Shown here in pieces: positions 6,302 to 13,926 of a stretch of DNA of 14,713 nt. Position numbers and translations under genes: made by a program. The stretch covers positions 1-14,713 of the forward strand of contig JBEBBU010000128.1 in NCBI GenBank assembly GCA_041158225.1. The letters are read 5' to 3'. The stretch's first letter is position 1; each line of letters opens with the position of its first letter. This DNA comes from JBEBBU01 sp041158225 (GTDB lineage: Bacteria > Pseudomonadota > Gammaproteobacteria > Methylococcales > Methylococcaceae). A model generated the notes under the pieces. It did not search any database, was not told where the DNA came from, and saw nothing but the letters and a program-made list of their open reading frames with translations.

Positions 6302-7540
6302 TCAGAAATTACCGTTAAACCAGCTTTTCATCTTTTTCAGCATGGCCCCAAAGCCACCACGGGTGGACGTGGAGCGTTCGCCGGAAATCACACGCTGACG
6401 GCCGTGCAGCACCAGTCCCACGCCTGTAGCGTAGGCGGGGCTGGACAGGGCTTCCTCAAGACCGGTCACATACCGTGGGTGGCCAATCCGCACCGGCATG
6501 TGAAAAATCTCTTCTGCCAGGTCCACCAGGCCTTCCACCTGGGAACTGCCGCCGCACAGGACGATACCGGCAGGAATGAGATCAAGGAAGCCTGCCCGAA
6601 GCAGTTCATTACGCACCAGCCCCAGCAGTTCTTCGTAGCGCGGTCCGACAATCTCTGCCAGGGCATGACGTGAAATCTGGCGAGGGGGTCGATCACCAAT
6701 GCTGGCGACTTCCAGCATTTCTTCCAGGCTGGCCTGGGAAACCGAGGCACAGGCATGCCTGATCTTGATCTGTTCGGCAAACTGGGTCGGCATGCGCAGG
6801 GCATAGGCAATATCATGGGTGACCAGATCGCCGGCGATGGGAATCACGGCAGTATGCCGGATCGAACCTTCGGTATAGACTGCAATGTCGGTCGTACCGC
6901 CACCAATGTCCAGCAGACAGACCCCGAGAGTCTTTTCATCCTCATTGAGGACAGCTTCGCAGGAGGCCATCTGCTCCAGGATGATATCTTCCTCGACCAG
7001 GCCGCAGCGCTCGATACAGCGCGCGATGTTCTGTGCCGCAGAAACGGCTGCGGTGATGATATGCACCCGCGCCTCAAGGCGGATACCTGCCATGCCGACA
7101 GGATTACGCACCCCTTCATGGGTGTCGATGACAAACTCCTGGGGGTAGATATGCAGGATGCGCTGGTCAGCCGGAACCGCCACCGCACTGGCCGAGTCGA
7201 TGACACGGTCCATATCACTCTGGGTGACTTCCTTGCGGTCACGTACCGCCACGACACCGTGCGAGTTCATGCTGTTGATATGGCTGCCGGAAATACCGGC
7301 ATACACGGACTGGATGCTACAGCCAGCCATGAGTTCGGCCTCTTCAACCGCACGCTGGATGGACTTGACTGCATCCTCAAGATTGACGACAACGCCCTTT
7401 TTCAGACCACGGGAAGGATGATTCCCGAGTCCGATAATCTCGACATCACCCTCATCGCTGACCTCGCCAACGATGCAGGCGACTTTGGACGTGCCAATAT
7501 CCAGCCCAACCACCAGGTTTCTATCCGAATTTCTTGCCAT
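6302..7540 (-). CDS. ftsA: cell division protein FtsA (actin-like ATPase)
   Basis: FtsA is an actin-fold ATPase that anchors FtsZ to the inner membrane and recruits later division proteins. The 412-residue chain shows the phosphate-1 motif VVGLDIGTSKV at the N-terminus, the SHS2/1C subdomain around SVYAGISGSHI to the PQEFVID region, phosphate-2 LLDIGGGTTDIAVY, and the adenosine motif GIVLCGGSSQVEG. The final residues, AMLKKMKSWFNGNF, form a basic, amphipathic segment matching the family's membrane-targeting helix. The ATG chosen lies two codons inside an in-frame GTG at 7546; neither start has a strong ribosome binding site (GAG lies five bases before the ATG). ftsQ ends 35 bases upstream and ftsZ starts 38 bases downstream, the standard ftsQ-ftsA-ftsZ order. 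Confidence 0.98.
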   Translation of the reverse strand: MARNSDRNLVVGLDIGTSKVACIVGEVSDEGDVEIIGLGNHPSRGLKKGVVVNLEDAVKSIQRAVEEAELMAGCSIQSVYAGISGSHINSMNSHGVVAVRDRKEVTQSDMDRVIDSASAVAVPADQRILHIYPQEFVIDTHEGVRNPVGMAGIRLEARVHIITAAVSAAQNIARCIERCGLVEEDIILEQMASCEAVLNEDEKTLGVCLLDIGGGTTDIAVYTEGSIRHTAVIPIAGDLVTHDIAYALRMPTQFAEQIKIRHACASVSQASLEEMLEVASIGDRPPRQISRHALAEIVGPRYEELLGLVRNELLRAGFLDLIPAGIVLCGGSSQVEGLVDLAEEIFHMPVRIGHPRYVTGLEEALSSPAYATGVGLVLHGRQRVISGERSTSTRGGFGAMLKKMKSWFNGNF

Positions 7541-7575
7541 GGGCACTCGTTGTCATTTTTTGTAGGGTTTCATCA

Positions 7576-8406
7576 TCACAATGCACTGCGTACCCGCCCC
7601 TTCTGGGGCTCCACAGGTTCTATTATACTCTCAGGATGCCATACCACTGCAAATCCTGCGGGATAACGCAGATCGACGCTGAACAGGCGTGCCTGACGTT
7701 CGGGCCCGAGCGCAGGCAGCCAGTCCAGCCAGCGCTGTACTGCGGCCACCGGTTCCTGACGGCCACAGATGATTTCAGTACCATCGCTCAGGCGCATGCT
7801 CCAGGACCAGCGCGCCGATAGCGACATCCAGCTGACCTTCTGCTGCAGTGTTTCCAGACGCCGGTTCAGGCCATGCATGGTCTGCAGCATTTCCTTTTCC
7901 CGCCCCTGCGGGCCATCCAGCCGTGGCAGATGTTCAAAGCCTGCCGTCGTCCCGATAAAGAAGCGTCTGGCATTCGCATCCAGAAACTCGAGATCACCCC
8001 AGCGCACCATCGGCTGGTGCTCGGTGACATGCACCACCAGCGTATCCGGCCAGCTGCGCGTCACCCGCACATCGGCCACCCAGGGTATGCCTCCGACCGC
8101 AGCCGCCACCTCATCCAGATCGATGGTCATGAACGGCTGCCCCACCGCTTCAGCCGCCATGGCTTTCGCCATGGCGGGCTCCATATTCTGCAGCAGGCCA
8201 TCAATACGCACATAGCGCACCGGCAAGGCCAGTACATACTGCCCTGCCTGGAATAATACCGCAAAAGCAATGGCATAAGCGACAATAGCGATCATCAGAC
8301 GCCCCGGATCGCGTACGGCGAACAGCGTCTGCAGCCAGTGATTGAGTGTCTGCCCACGCACCTGCGTCAATGTCCGCTGCAGGTGGTTTCCAGAATACGC
8401 CAGCAC
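7576..8406 (-). CDS. ftsQ: cell division protein FtsQ
   Basis: FtsQ is a bitopic inner-membrane protein that links early and late divisome parts and, in E. coli, recruits FtsB and FtsL. The product has a short cytoplasmic N-terminus, one membrane segment at about residues 37-60 (LMIAIVAYAIAFAVLFQAG), a periplasmic POTRA domain starting at VRYVRIDGL and including GIPWVADVRVTRSWPDTLVVHV, then the FtsQ beta domain. The start is uncertain. The GTG used here gives 276 residues and overlaps ddl by 40 bases. A TTG at 8370 forms a TTGA overlap with the ddl stop (264 residues), and a GTG at 8361 lies after it (261 residues). All three keep the membrane segment. Position and architecture make the identity firm despite the family's low sequence conservation. 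Confidence 0.93.
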   Translation of the reverse strand: MLAYSGNHLQRTLTQVRGQTLNHWLQTLFAVRDPGRLMIAIVAYAIAFAVLFQAGQYVLALPVRYVRIDGLLQNMEPAMAKAMAAEAVGQPFMTIDLDEVAAAVGGIPWVADVRVTRSWPDTLVVHVTEHQPMVRWGDLEFLDANARRFFIGTTAGFEHLPRLDGPQGREKEMLQTMHGLNRRLETLQQKVSWMSLSARWSWSMRLSDGTEIICGRQEPVAAVQRWLDWLPALGPERQARLFSVDLRYPAGFAVVWHPESIIEPVEPQKGRVRSAL

Positions 8407-9302
8407 AGCTGCCCGAAATCAAGCCCGGCTGCGCGCGCCGCCATCGGCACCAGACTGTGATCCGTCATGCCGGGTACGGTATTGACTTCAATCAGCCAGA
8501 AACTGCCGGCATCATCCTGCATGAAATCGACCCGCCCCCAGCCCCTGACCCCGATCACCGCACAGGCGGCCAGTGCCAGTGCCCCCAGTGTGGCCTCGGC
8601 CCCGGCATCCAGTCCGGCCGGACAGTGGTAACGCGTACTGTCGAGAAGATATTTGGCTTCGTAATCGTAGAAGGCATTGGGCGTTTCCAGGCGGATGGCA
8701 GGCAACGCCTCGCCGTCCAGCACCGCCACCGTATATTCCCTGCCATGAATCCAGCGCTCGGCGAATACCGGGCTGTCATACTGCCGCGCCAGCTCCCAGG
8801 CCGGCAGCAGCGCATCCGCACTGGCCACCCGGCTCATGCCGATGCTGGAACCTTCGAGGGCAGGCTTGACCATAAGCGGAAAGATACCTTCAGCCGCACA
8901 GGCCTGAACATCAGCAGGCGACTCCAGCATGCGCCAGGAAGGCGTCGGCAGCCCTGCCCCCTGCCAGCAGAGTTTGGTGCGCCATTTATCCATGGCCAGC
9001 GCGGAGGCCAGCACATCGCTGCCAGTCACAGGGATGCCATAGGCACGAGCCAGTGCCTGCAACTGGCCATCCTCGCCACCACGGCCATGCACCACATTGA
9101 ATATGCGGTCAAAGCGCCCGGAGGCCAGTACCGCGACCGGATCATCGGCCCAGTCGACGCCTTCGGCCTGCACCCCTGCAGCCTGTAACGCCGCCACAAC
9201 GGCGGCACCGCTTTTCAGGGAAACCTCACGCTCAGCGGCAACGCCACCCATGGCCACGGCCACATGTCCAAATGCATCTGCTGCGACGATGCGTCGACTC
9301 AC
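8367..9302 (-). CDS. ddl: D-alanine--D-alanine ligase
   Basis: Ddl is a cytoplasmic ATP-grasp enzyme that joins two D-alanines to make the dipeptide added to UDP-MurNAc-tripeptide. The 311-residue protein has the N-terminal AEREVSLKSG motif with the substrate-binding Glu (E26), HGRGGEDG (72-79), the ATP-grasp loop VKPALEGSSIGM (about 145-156), RGWGRVDFM, and the metal-binding LIEVNTVPGMTDHSLVP near the C-terminus. It is of the DdlB type, about 310 residues, normally found in division clusters. It starts with GTG, which overlaps the murB stop as GTGA, suggesting translational coupling. It ends inside or just before ftsQ, depending on the ftsQ start. Confidence 0.98.
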   Translation of the reverse strand: MSRRIVAADAFGHVAVAMGGVAAEREVSLKSGAAVVAALQAAGVQAEGVDWADDPVAVLASGRFDRIFNVVHGRGGEDGQLQALARAYGIPVTGSDVLASALAMDKWRTKLCWQGAGLPTPSWRMLESPADVQACAAEGIFPLMVKPALEGSSIGMSRVASADALLPAWELARQYDSPVFAERWIHGREYTVAVLDGEALPAIRLETPNAFYDYEAKYLLDSTRYHCPAGLDAGAEATLGALALAACAVIGVRGWGRVDFMQDDAGSFWLIEVNTVPGMTDHSLVPMAARAAGLDFGQLCWRILETTCSGH

Positions 9303-10216
9303 CTGCTGCTGTCCTCATCAAGGTCGAGGGAAGTGCCCACGATGCGCACTTCGGGTTGCAGAAGCATACCATACTGCGCCTGCACCTGTGCCTGCACATG
9401 CAGGATCAGCCACTCGATATCACGGGCTGTGGCACCGCCGAGGTTGACGATGAAATTGGCATGCATGGACGACACCTGTGCCCTGCCCCTGACCAGCCCC
9501 TTGAGCCCGGCGGCCTCAATCAGCCTGGCAGCATGATCACCGGGCGGATTGCGGAATACTGAACCGCAGCTGGGCTGCTGGGTCGGCTGGGTTGCGGCAC
9601 GCTGCGCCAGCAGTTCGCGGATACGCATGCGCGATGCCGCGCCGTCACCAGGCGCCAGCTGCAGTTCACAGGCCAGAAACAGTGCGCCCGGGGCCAGCCT
9701 GACGCTACGGTAGCCGGTTTCGAAATCAGAGGCGGGATACCAGTGGGCGCCGCTGCGATCCAGCACCAGTACCCGCGCCACCACCGGCCAGGTTACCCCG
9801 CCAAAGGCGCCGGCATTCATGGCCAGCGCCCCGCCCATGGTGCCCGGGATACCCGCCAGAAACTCGGCGCCGGTCAGGTCATGGGCCGCCGCCTGGCGCG
9901 CCACATGGGCACAGGGGGTACCCGCCTCCACATAGATACGCTGTTCTGGCAGCAGCGCGGTACGCTTCAGACGGTTACAGGTACAGAGCACAGTCCCGGG
10001 AATACCACCATCCCGGACCAGCAGATTGCTGCCCAGTCCAAGGTAGAACAGAGGTTCGTCCGCAGGCAGGCCCTGCATGAAATGCACGCAGTCATCCAGA
10101 TCGCGTGGCAGATAGAAACGCCCGGCAGGGCCACCCACCCGCCATGAAGTGTGCAGGGACATGGGCTCGTCATAACGCCACTCCCCCAGCAGCGCAGCCG
10201 TGGTATCAGTGACCAT
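9299..10216 (-). CDS. murB: UDP-N-acetylmuramate dehydrogenase MurB
   Basis: MurB is the FAD-dependent, NADPH-using reductase that turns UDP-GlcNAc-enolpyruvate into UDP-MurNAc in the cytoplasm. The 305-residue product begins the FAD domain at LHTSWRVGGPA, followed by YLGLGSNLLVRDGG and FLAGIPGTMGGALAMNAGAFGG. The C-terminal domain has CGSVFRNPPGDHAARLIEAAGLKG with catalytic Ser S219, and Glu E289 in LQPEVRIVG. The pattern is that of the shorter type II enzymes rather than the E. coli type I form. The ATG chosen overlaps murC by 11 bases. An in-frame ATG at 10240 (313 residues) has a better upstream GGGGA seven bases away and would overlap by 35 bases. Its place between murC and ddl is typical of many non-enteric proteobacteria. 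Confidence 0.96.
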   Translation of the reverse strand: MVTDTTAALLGEWRYDEPMSLHTSWRVGGPAGRFYLPRDLDDCVHFMQGLPADEPLFYLGLGSNLLVRDGGIPGTVLCTCNRLKRTALLPEQRIYVEAGTPCAHVARQAAAHDLTGAEFLAGIPGTMGGALAMNAGAFGGVTWPVVARVLVLDRSGAHWYPASDFETGYRSVRLAPGALFLACELQLAPGDGAASRMRIRELLAQRAATQPTQQPSCGSVFRNPPGDHAARLIEAAGLKGLVRGRAQVSSMHANFIVNLGGATARDIEWLILHVQAQVQAQYGMLLQPEVRIVGTSLDLDEDSSR

Positions 10217-11678
10217 GTATCCGCTGCAGCTGTCCACCATGGTGTTGTCCCCACAGGCGCTGCACTGTCTCGGGCAGTTCCTGTGCCAGCGAGCCGACAC
10301 TGCCGGCGCCCAGCGTCAGCAGCACATCACCCGGCTCAAGAATGGCGGCAAGAATGTCACCCACTTCCTCCAGGCTGGCAGCATACTGCGGATCCACCCG
10401 GCCACGCTGGCGGATGGTACGCGCCAGGGCACGGCTGTCAGCACCCGCGATGACAGCTTCACCCGCGGCATAAACCTCCAGCAGCAGCAGCCGGTCAGTG
10501 CGGGAAAGTACCTGTACAAAATCCTCGAACAGGTCGCGGGTACGGGTGTAACGGTGCGGCTGGAACACCATGACCAGACGCCGCGCCGGCCAGACCTGGC
10601 GCACGGAATCCAGCGTCGCCGCGATCTCGCGCGGATGATGGCCGTAATCATCGACAAAAGTGACGGGGCCCGCAGGCGTGACGATCTCGCTGTGAATCTG
10701 GAACCGCCGCCCTATGCCGCGGAACTGGCTGAAAGCGCGCTGGATGGCGGCATCCGGCACCCCGAGTTCGCTGGCCATGGCAATGACACCAAGCGCATTC
10801 AGCACATTGTGCAGTCCCGGCAGGTTGAGTGTCACCGCCAGCACGCCCTCACGCCCGGCGCGATGGACATTGAAACAGCTGGTACTGCCCTCGCGCACCA
10901 GATCGGTTGCACGCACATCCGCGTCCTCACCCAGCCCGTAGGTACGTACCGGCTTGCTGAGACGTGGCAGGATGGCGCGCACCCCAGGGTCTTCCAGACA
11001 CAGGACAGCCAGGCCGTAGAAGGGGATCTGGTGCAGGAATCTGACAAAGGTATCCTGCAGCCTGGCGACATCGCCGCCATAGGTTTCCATGTGATCCTCG
11101 TCAATATTGGTCACAATCGCCAGCATGGGCTGCAGATGCAGGAAGGAAGCATCACTTTCATCAGCCTCGGCCACCAGATACTCACTGGCCCCGAGCTGGG
11201 CATTGACACCAACGCTGTTGAGACGTCCGCCGATCACAAAGGTTGGATCCAGACCGGCTTCAGCCAGCACGCTGGCAGCCAGACTGGTGGTCGTGGTCTT
11301 GCCGTGGGTACCTGCCACGGCAATGCCATAACGGAAGCGCATCAGTTCGGCCAGCATTTCGGCCCTGGAAAGAATGGGAATACGCGCCTGGCGCGCCGCC
11401 TGGTATTCCGGATTATCCTCACGGATGGCGCTGGAAACCACCACCACCTGCGCCTGATGTACATGATCGGCCTCGTGCCCCTGCAGGATCTCGGCACCCA
11501 GTGCCGCCAGGCGGCGGGTATAGGCGTTATCCTGCATGTCGGAACCGGAGACGCTATAGCCCAGATTCAGCAGGACTTCAGCAATACCGCTCATGCCGGT
11601 ACCACCGATGCCGACAAAGTGCAGGCGACGGATCCGGTGCATGCCTTTCTCGGCAATATGCATGGGATGCTGCATCAT
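10206..11678 (-). CDS. murC: UDP-N-acetylmuramate--L-alanine ligase MurC
   Basis: MurC is the first Mur ligase; it uses ATP to attach L-alanine to UDP-MurNAc in the cytoplasm. The 490-residue protein is the same size as E. coli MurC (491). It has the Rossmann-like N-terminal domain with HFVGIGGTGMSGIAEVL (about 20-36), the ATP-binding loop AGTHGKTTTT (about 122-131), TNIDEDHMETYGG in the central domain, and FVDDYGHHPREI opening the C-terminal domain. Its ATG overlaps the murG stop as ATGA, so translation is probably coupled to murG. A second ATG follows immediately. Its 3' end overlaps murB by 11 or 35 bases, depending on the murB start. Confidence 0.99.
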   Translation of the reverse strand: MMQHPMHIAEKGMHRIRRLHFVGIGGTGMSGIAEVLLNLGYSVSGSDMQDNAYTRRLAALGAEILQGHEADHVHQAQVVVVSSAIREDNPEYQAARQARIPILSRAEMLAELMRFRYGIAVAGTHGKTTTTSLAASVLAEAGLDPTFVIGGRLNSVGVNAQLGASEYLVAEADESDASFLHLQPMLAIVTNIDEDHMETYGGDVARLQDTFVRFLHQIPFYGLAVLCLEDPGVRAILPRLSKPVRTYGLGEDADVRATDLVREGSTSCFNVHRAGREGVLAVTLNLPGLHNVLNALGVIAMASELGVPDAAIQRAFSQFRGIGRRFQIHSEIVTPAGPVTFVDDYGHHPREIAATLDSVRQVWPARRLVMVFQPHRYTRTRDLFEDFVQVLSRTDRLLLLEVYAAGEAVIAGADSRALARTIRQRGRVDPQYAASLEEVGDILAAILEPGDVLLTLGAGSVGSLAQELPETVQRLWGQHHGGQLQRIHGH

Positions 11679-12736
11679 GACGCTGTCACCTCCAGACAGA
11701 TGGTCGCCACCTCGCGGGTGGCATCGTCACGCGCCAGCGCGCGCGCTGCCAGCGACATGGCCCGCAGACGGCCGGCATCATCCAGCAGCTCAGCCACCGC
11801 CTCAGCCAGCCGTTCTGCCGTCAGCGTACCCTGCCGCTCCACCAGTGCCGCCCCGGCCTCGGCCAGGTAACAGGCGTTATGCCACTGGTGATCATCAATG
11901 GCATGGGGATAGGGCACCAGCACACTGGGAACCCCCGAGGCCGCCAGTTCACTCACCGTCATGGCGCCACTGCGGCACAGTACCAGATCAGCTGCCTCGT
12001 AGGCCGCCTGCATGTCGTCAATGTAGGCGCAGACCTCCGCCTCCTCCATGCCAAGGGTGGCATAACGCTGTCGGGTTTCATCAAGCATGGCAGCTCCAGT
12101 CTGGTGACGGATGGAAAAAGGGCGTCCCAGGGCAGCCAGCGCCACCGGCACATGTTCGTTCAGCCATTGTGCGCCAAGACTACCCCCGACAATGAGCAGT
12201 CGCATGCCAGCGTCCGGCGCGCGCGCCGCACTGCGCTGCTGCCAGCCGGCACGCAGCGGATTGCCAGTGGCATGCGCCCCCACCTGCGACGGAAAACTGC
12301 CGGGGAACCCTTCCAGTACGCGTGTGGCAATGCGTGCCAGCCAGCGGTTGGTGGTTCCAGGAATCCGGTTCTGTTCATGCACCACCAGCGGTATGCGGCA
12401 CAGCCAGGCGGCCACACCGGCAGGACCTGCGACAAAACCGCCCATGCCCAGCACGACATCCGGCCTGACCGCACGCAGGATACGCCAGGCACTCCACAGG
12501 GCACGCAGCAGCATCCATGGTGCCAGCAGACGCTGCCCCCAGCCCTTGCCGCGCAGTCCGTTGACTTGCAGCCAGTGCATCGGGATACCGGCCTCGGGAA
12601 TCACCCGCGCTTCCAGCCCACGGCGCGTTCCCAGCCAGTGCACCTGGTGCCCCGCTGCCAGAAGGTACTGCGCCACCGCCAGCCCGGGGTAGACATGGCC
12701 GCCGGTGCCACCGGCGGCAATCAGGATACGCGCCAT
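11675..12736 (-). CDS. murG: lipid II synthase (UDP-GlcNAc transferase) MurG
   Basis: MurG transfers GlcNAc from UDP-GlcNAc to lipid I on the cytoplasmic side of the inner membrane, making lipid II. The 353-residue GT28-family protein has the N-terminal glycine loop GGTGGHVYP (9-17), a second one at GMGGFVAGPAG, HEQNRIPGTTNRWLA in the acceptor domain, and in the donor domain GGSLGAQWLNE and SGAMTVSELAASGVPSVLVPYPHAIDDHQWHNA. The ATG overlaps the end of ftsW by 16 bases. A perfect 9-bp hairpin lies in the codons for the first glycine loop (see 12698-12718). It ends in an ATGA overlap with murC. Confidence 0.99.
   Translation of the reverse strand: MARILIAAGGTGGHVYPGLAVAQYLLAAGHQVHWLGTRRGLEARVIPEAGIPMHWLQVNGLRGKGWGQRLLAPWMLLRALWSAWRILRAVRPDVVLGMGGFVAGPAGVAAWLCRIPLVVHEQNRIPGTTNRWLARIATRVLEGFPGSFPSQVGAHATGNPLRAGWQQRSAARAPDAGMRLLIVGGSLGAQWLNEHVPVALAALGRPFSIRHQTGAAMLDETRQRYATLGMEEAEVCAYIDDMQAAYEAADLVLCRSGAMTVSELAASGVPSVLVPYPHAIDDHQWHNACYLAEAGAALVERQGTLTAERLAEAVAELLDDAGRLRAMSLAARALARDDATREVATICLEVTAS
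12698..12718 (-). other. 9-bp hairpin in the first codons of murG
   Basis: GCCGCCGGT at 12698-12706 is the reverse complement of ACCGGCGGC at 12710-12718, with a 3-base loop. In murG mRNA it would start about 18 bases after the start codon and spans the codons for the AAGGTGG segment of the glycine loop. The fold is seen directly in the sequence. An effect on translation is inferred, and part of the symmetry follows from the repeated Ala/Gly codons. Confidence 0.5.
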
Positions 12737-13926
12737 GCAGCCCTCGCTCTTGCCGATCCCACAAAATACTCCACGGATTCACTACGGATACGGAACAGGA
12801 TGGCCAGTGCCGCACACATCACCATCATGCTGCCGCCACCATAACTCATCAGCGGCAGCGTCAGTCCCTTGGTAGGCAGCAGCCCCATATTCACACCCAT
12901 ATTGATGAAAGACTGCAGACCGAACCAGGTCGCAATACCATAAGCCAGATAGCCGGCAAAAGGACGGTCGGCCATCATGGCCAGACGGCCAATCAGGAAG
13001 GCACGCCACACGATCAGGGTAAACATGATGATCACGCTGGCGGCACCGGCCAGACCCAGCTCCTCGCCGATGACGGAAAACAGGAAATCAGTATGGGCTT
13101 CCGGCAGGAAAAACAGTTTTTGCACGCTGGAACCCAGCCCTACCCCCATCCATTCACCCCGACCGAAGGCAATGAGTGCCTGCGTCAGCTGGAAACCCGA
13201 ATTGAGCGGATCCGCCCAGGGATCCATGAAACTGAGTACGCGCTTGAGCCGGTAGGAAGCCGACATGACCAGAATCACGGCAGCGCCACCCAGACCTCCC
13301 AGCAGCACGATGAACTGCCACATGCGCGCACCCGCCAGAAAGAACATGCCCAGCGACGTGGCCATGATCACCGCAGTCGAACCAAAATCCGGCTCCATGA
13401 GCAGCAGCACGGCACCGACACTGAGATAGCCGAAAGGTATGATCATGCCCCAGATGGAATGCCGCACGCGGTCACTGTAGCGGGTGATATAGCTGCTGAT
13501 GTAGATGAAGGACATCAGCTTGAACACTTCCGACACCTGGATGCGGAAGCCAAACAGGTTAAGCCAGCGTATGCTGCCATTCACCGACTTGCCAAGCCCC
13601 GGGATCAGCACCAGCACCAGCAGCAGCAGTCCCGCCAGAAACAGTTTGCCGGCATACTGCTCCAGTCTGTAGATGGGCACGCGCATCATGAGGCCGCCAG
13701 TCAGCAGACCGGCAAAGATGTGAAACGCCTGACGCTTGGGGAAATAGAAACTGTCATTGGCCATTTTCTCGCCGAGATGCAGCGAAGCCGAGGTGACCAT
13801 GACAAAGCCGAACAGCAGGATCGCCAGCGTCAGCACCAGCAGCAGGGTATCCAGATAAAAGGGCTCCTGCCCCCAGTGCACCACCAGGCCGCGCCCTGAG
13901 CTATCCGTCTGGGTCCTTACGCGCAC
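12721..13926 (-). CDS. ftsW: septal peptidoglycan glycosyltransferase FtsW (SEDS family)
   Basis: FtsW is the inner-membrane SEDS glycosyltransferase that, with FtsI, polymerises lipid II at the division septum. The 401-residue protein has about ten hydrophobic segments starting near residue 26. Family landmarks are GKSVNGSIRWLNL (about 112-124), the long periplasmic loop with PEAHTDFLFSVIGEELGL holding the conserved Asp D280, and PTKGLTLPLMSYGGGS near the C-terminus. The usual QPSE motif reads QVSE (130-133). It starts with GTG, with GAGGG four bases upstream, and overlaps the murD stop by 10 bases. That places it in the normal murD-ftsW-murG order, and its product acts on the lipid II made by the next gene's enzyme. 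Confidence 0.98.
   Translation of the reverse strand: MRVRTQTDSSGRGLVVHWGQEPFYLDTLLLVLTLAILLFGFVMVTSASLHLGEKMANDSFYFPKRQAFHIFAGLLTGGLMMRVPIYRLEQYAGKLFLAGLLLLVLVLIPGLGKSVNGSIRWLNLFGFRIQVSEVFKLMSFIYISSYITRYSDRVRHSIWGMIIPFGYLSVGAVLLLMEPDFGSTAVIMATSLGMFFLAGARMWQFIVLLGGLGGAAVILVMSASYRLKRVLSFMDPWADPLNSGFQLTQALIAFGRGEWMGVGLGSSVQKLFFLPEAHTDFLFSVIGEELGLAGAASVIIMFTLIVWRAFLIGRLAMMADRPFAGYLAYGIATWFGLQSFINMGVNMGLLPTKGLTLPLMSYGGGSMMVMCAALAILFRIRSESVEYFVGSARARAAWRVS

Noticed and set aside
5013..6398. Long + strand open frame of 461 codons opposite ftsZ
   Set aside because: It is the complement of a highly conserved ftsZ and its flanks. The predicted product is His/Thr/Gly-rich with no domain and shows no promoter or ribosome site of note.
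6755..7666. + strand open frame of 303 codons opposite ftsA
   Set aside because: It is a shadow of ftsA and runs into the ftsQ 3' end. Its composition is what antisense reading of a GC-rich gene gives.
10200..11870. Long + strand open frame of 556 codons opposite murC and the murG 3' end
   Set aside because: murC and murG on the - strand have full-length, motif-complete products. The antisense frame has no recognisable domain, is rich in His/Gln/Arg/Gly as expected from reading GC-rich codons backwards, and crosses gene borders.
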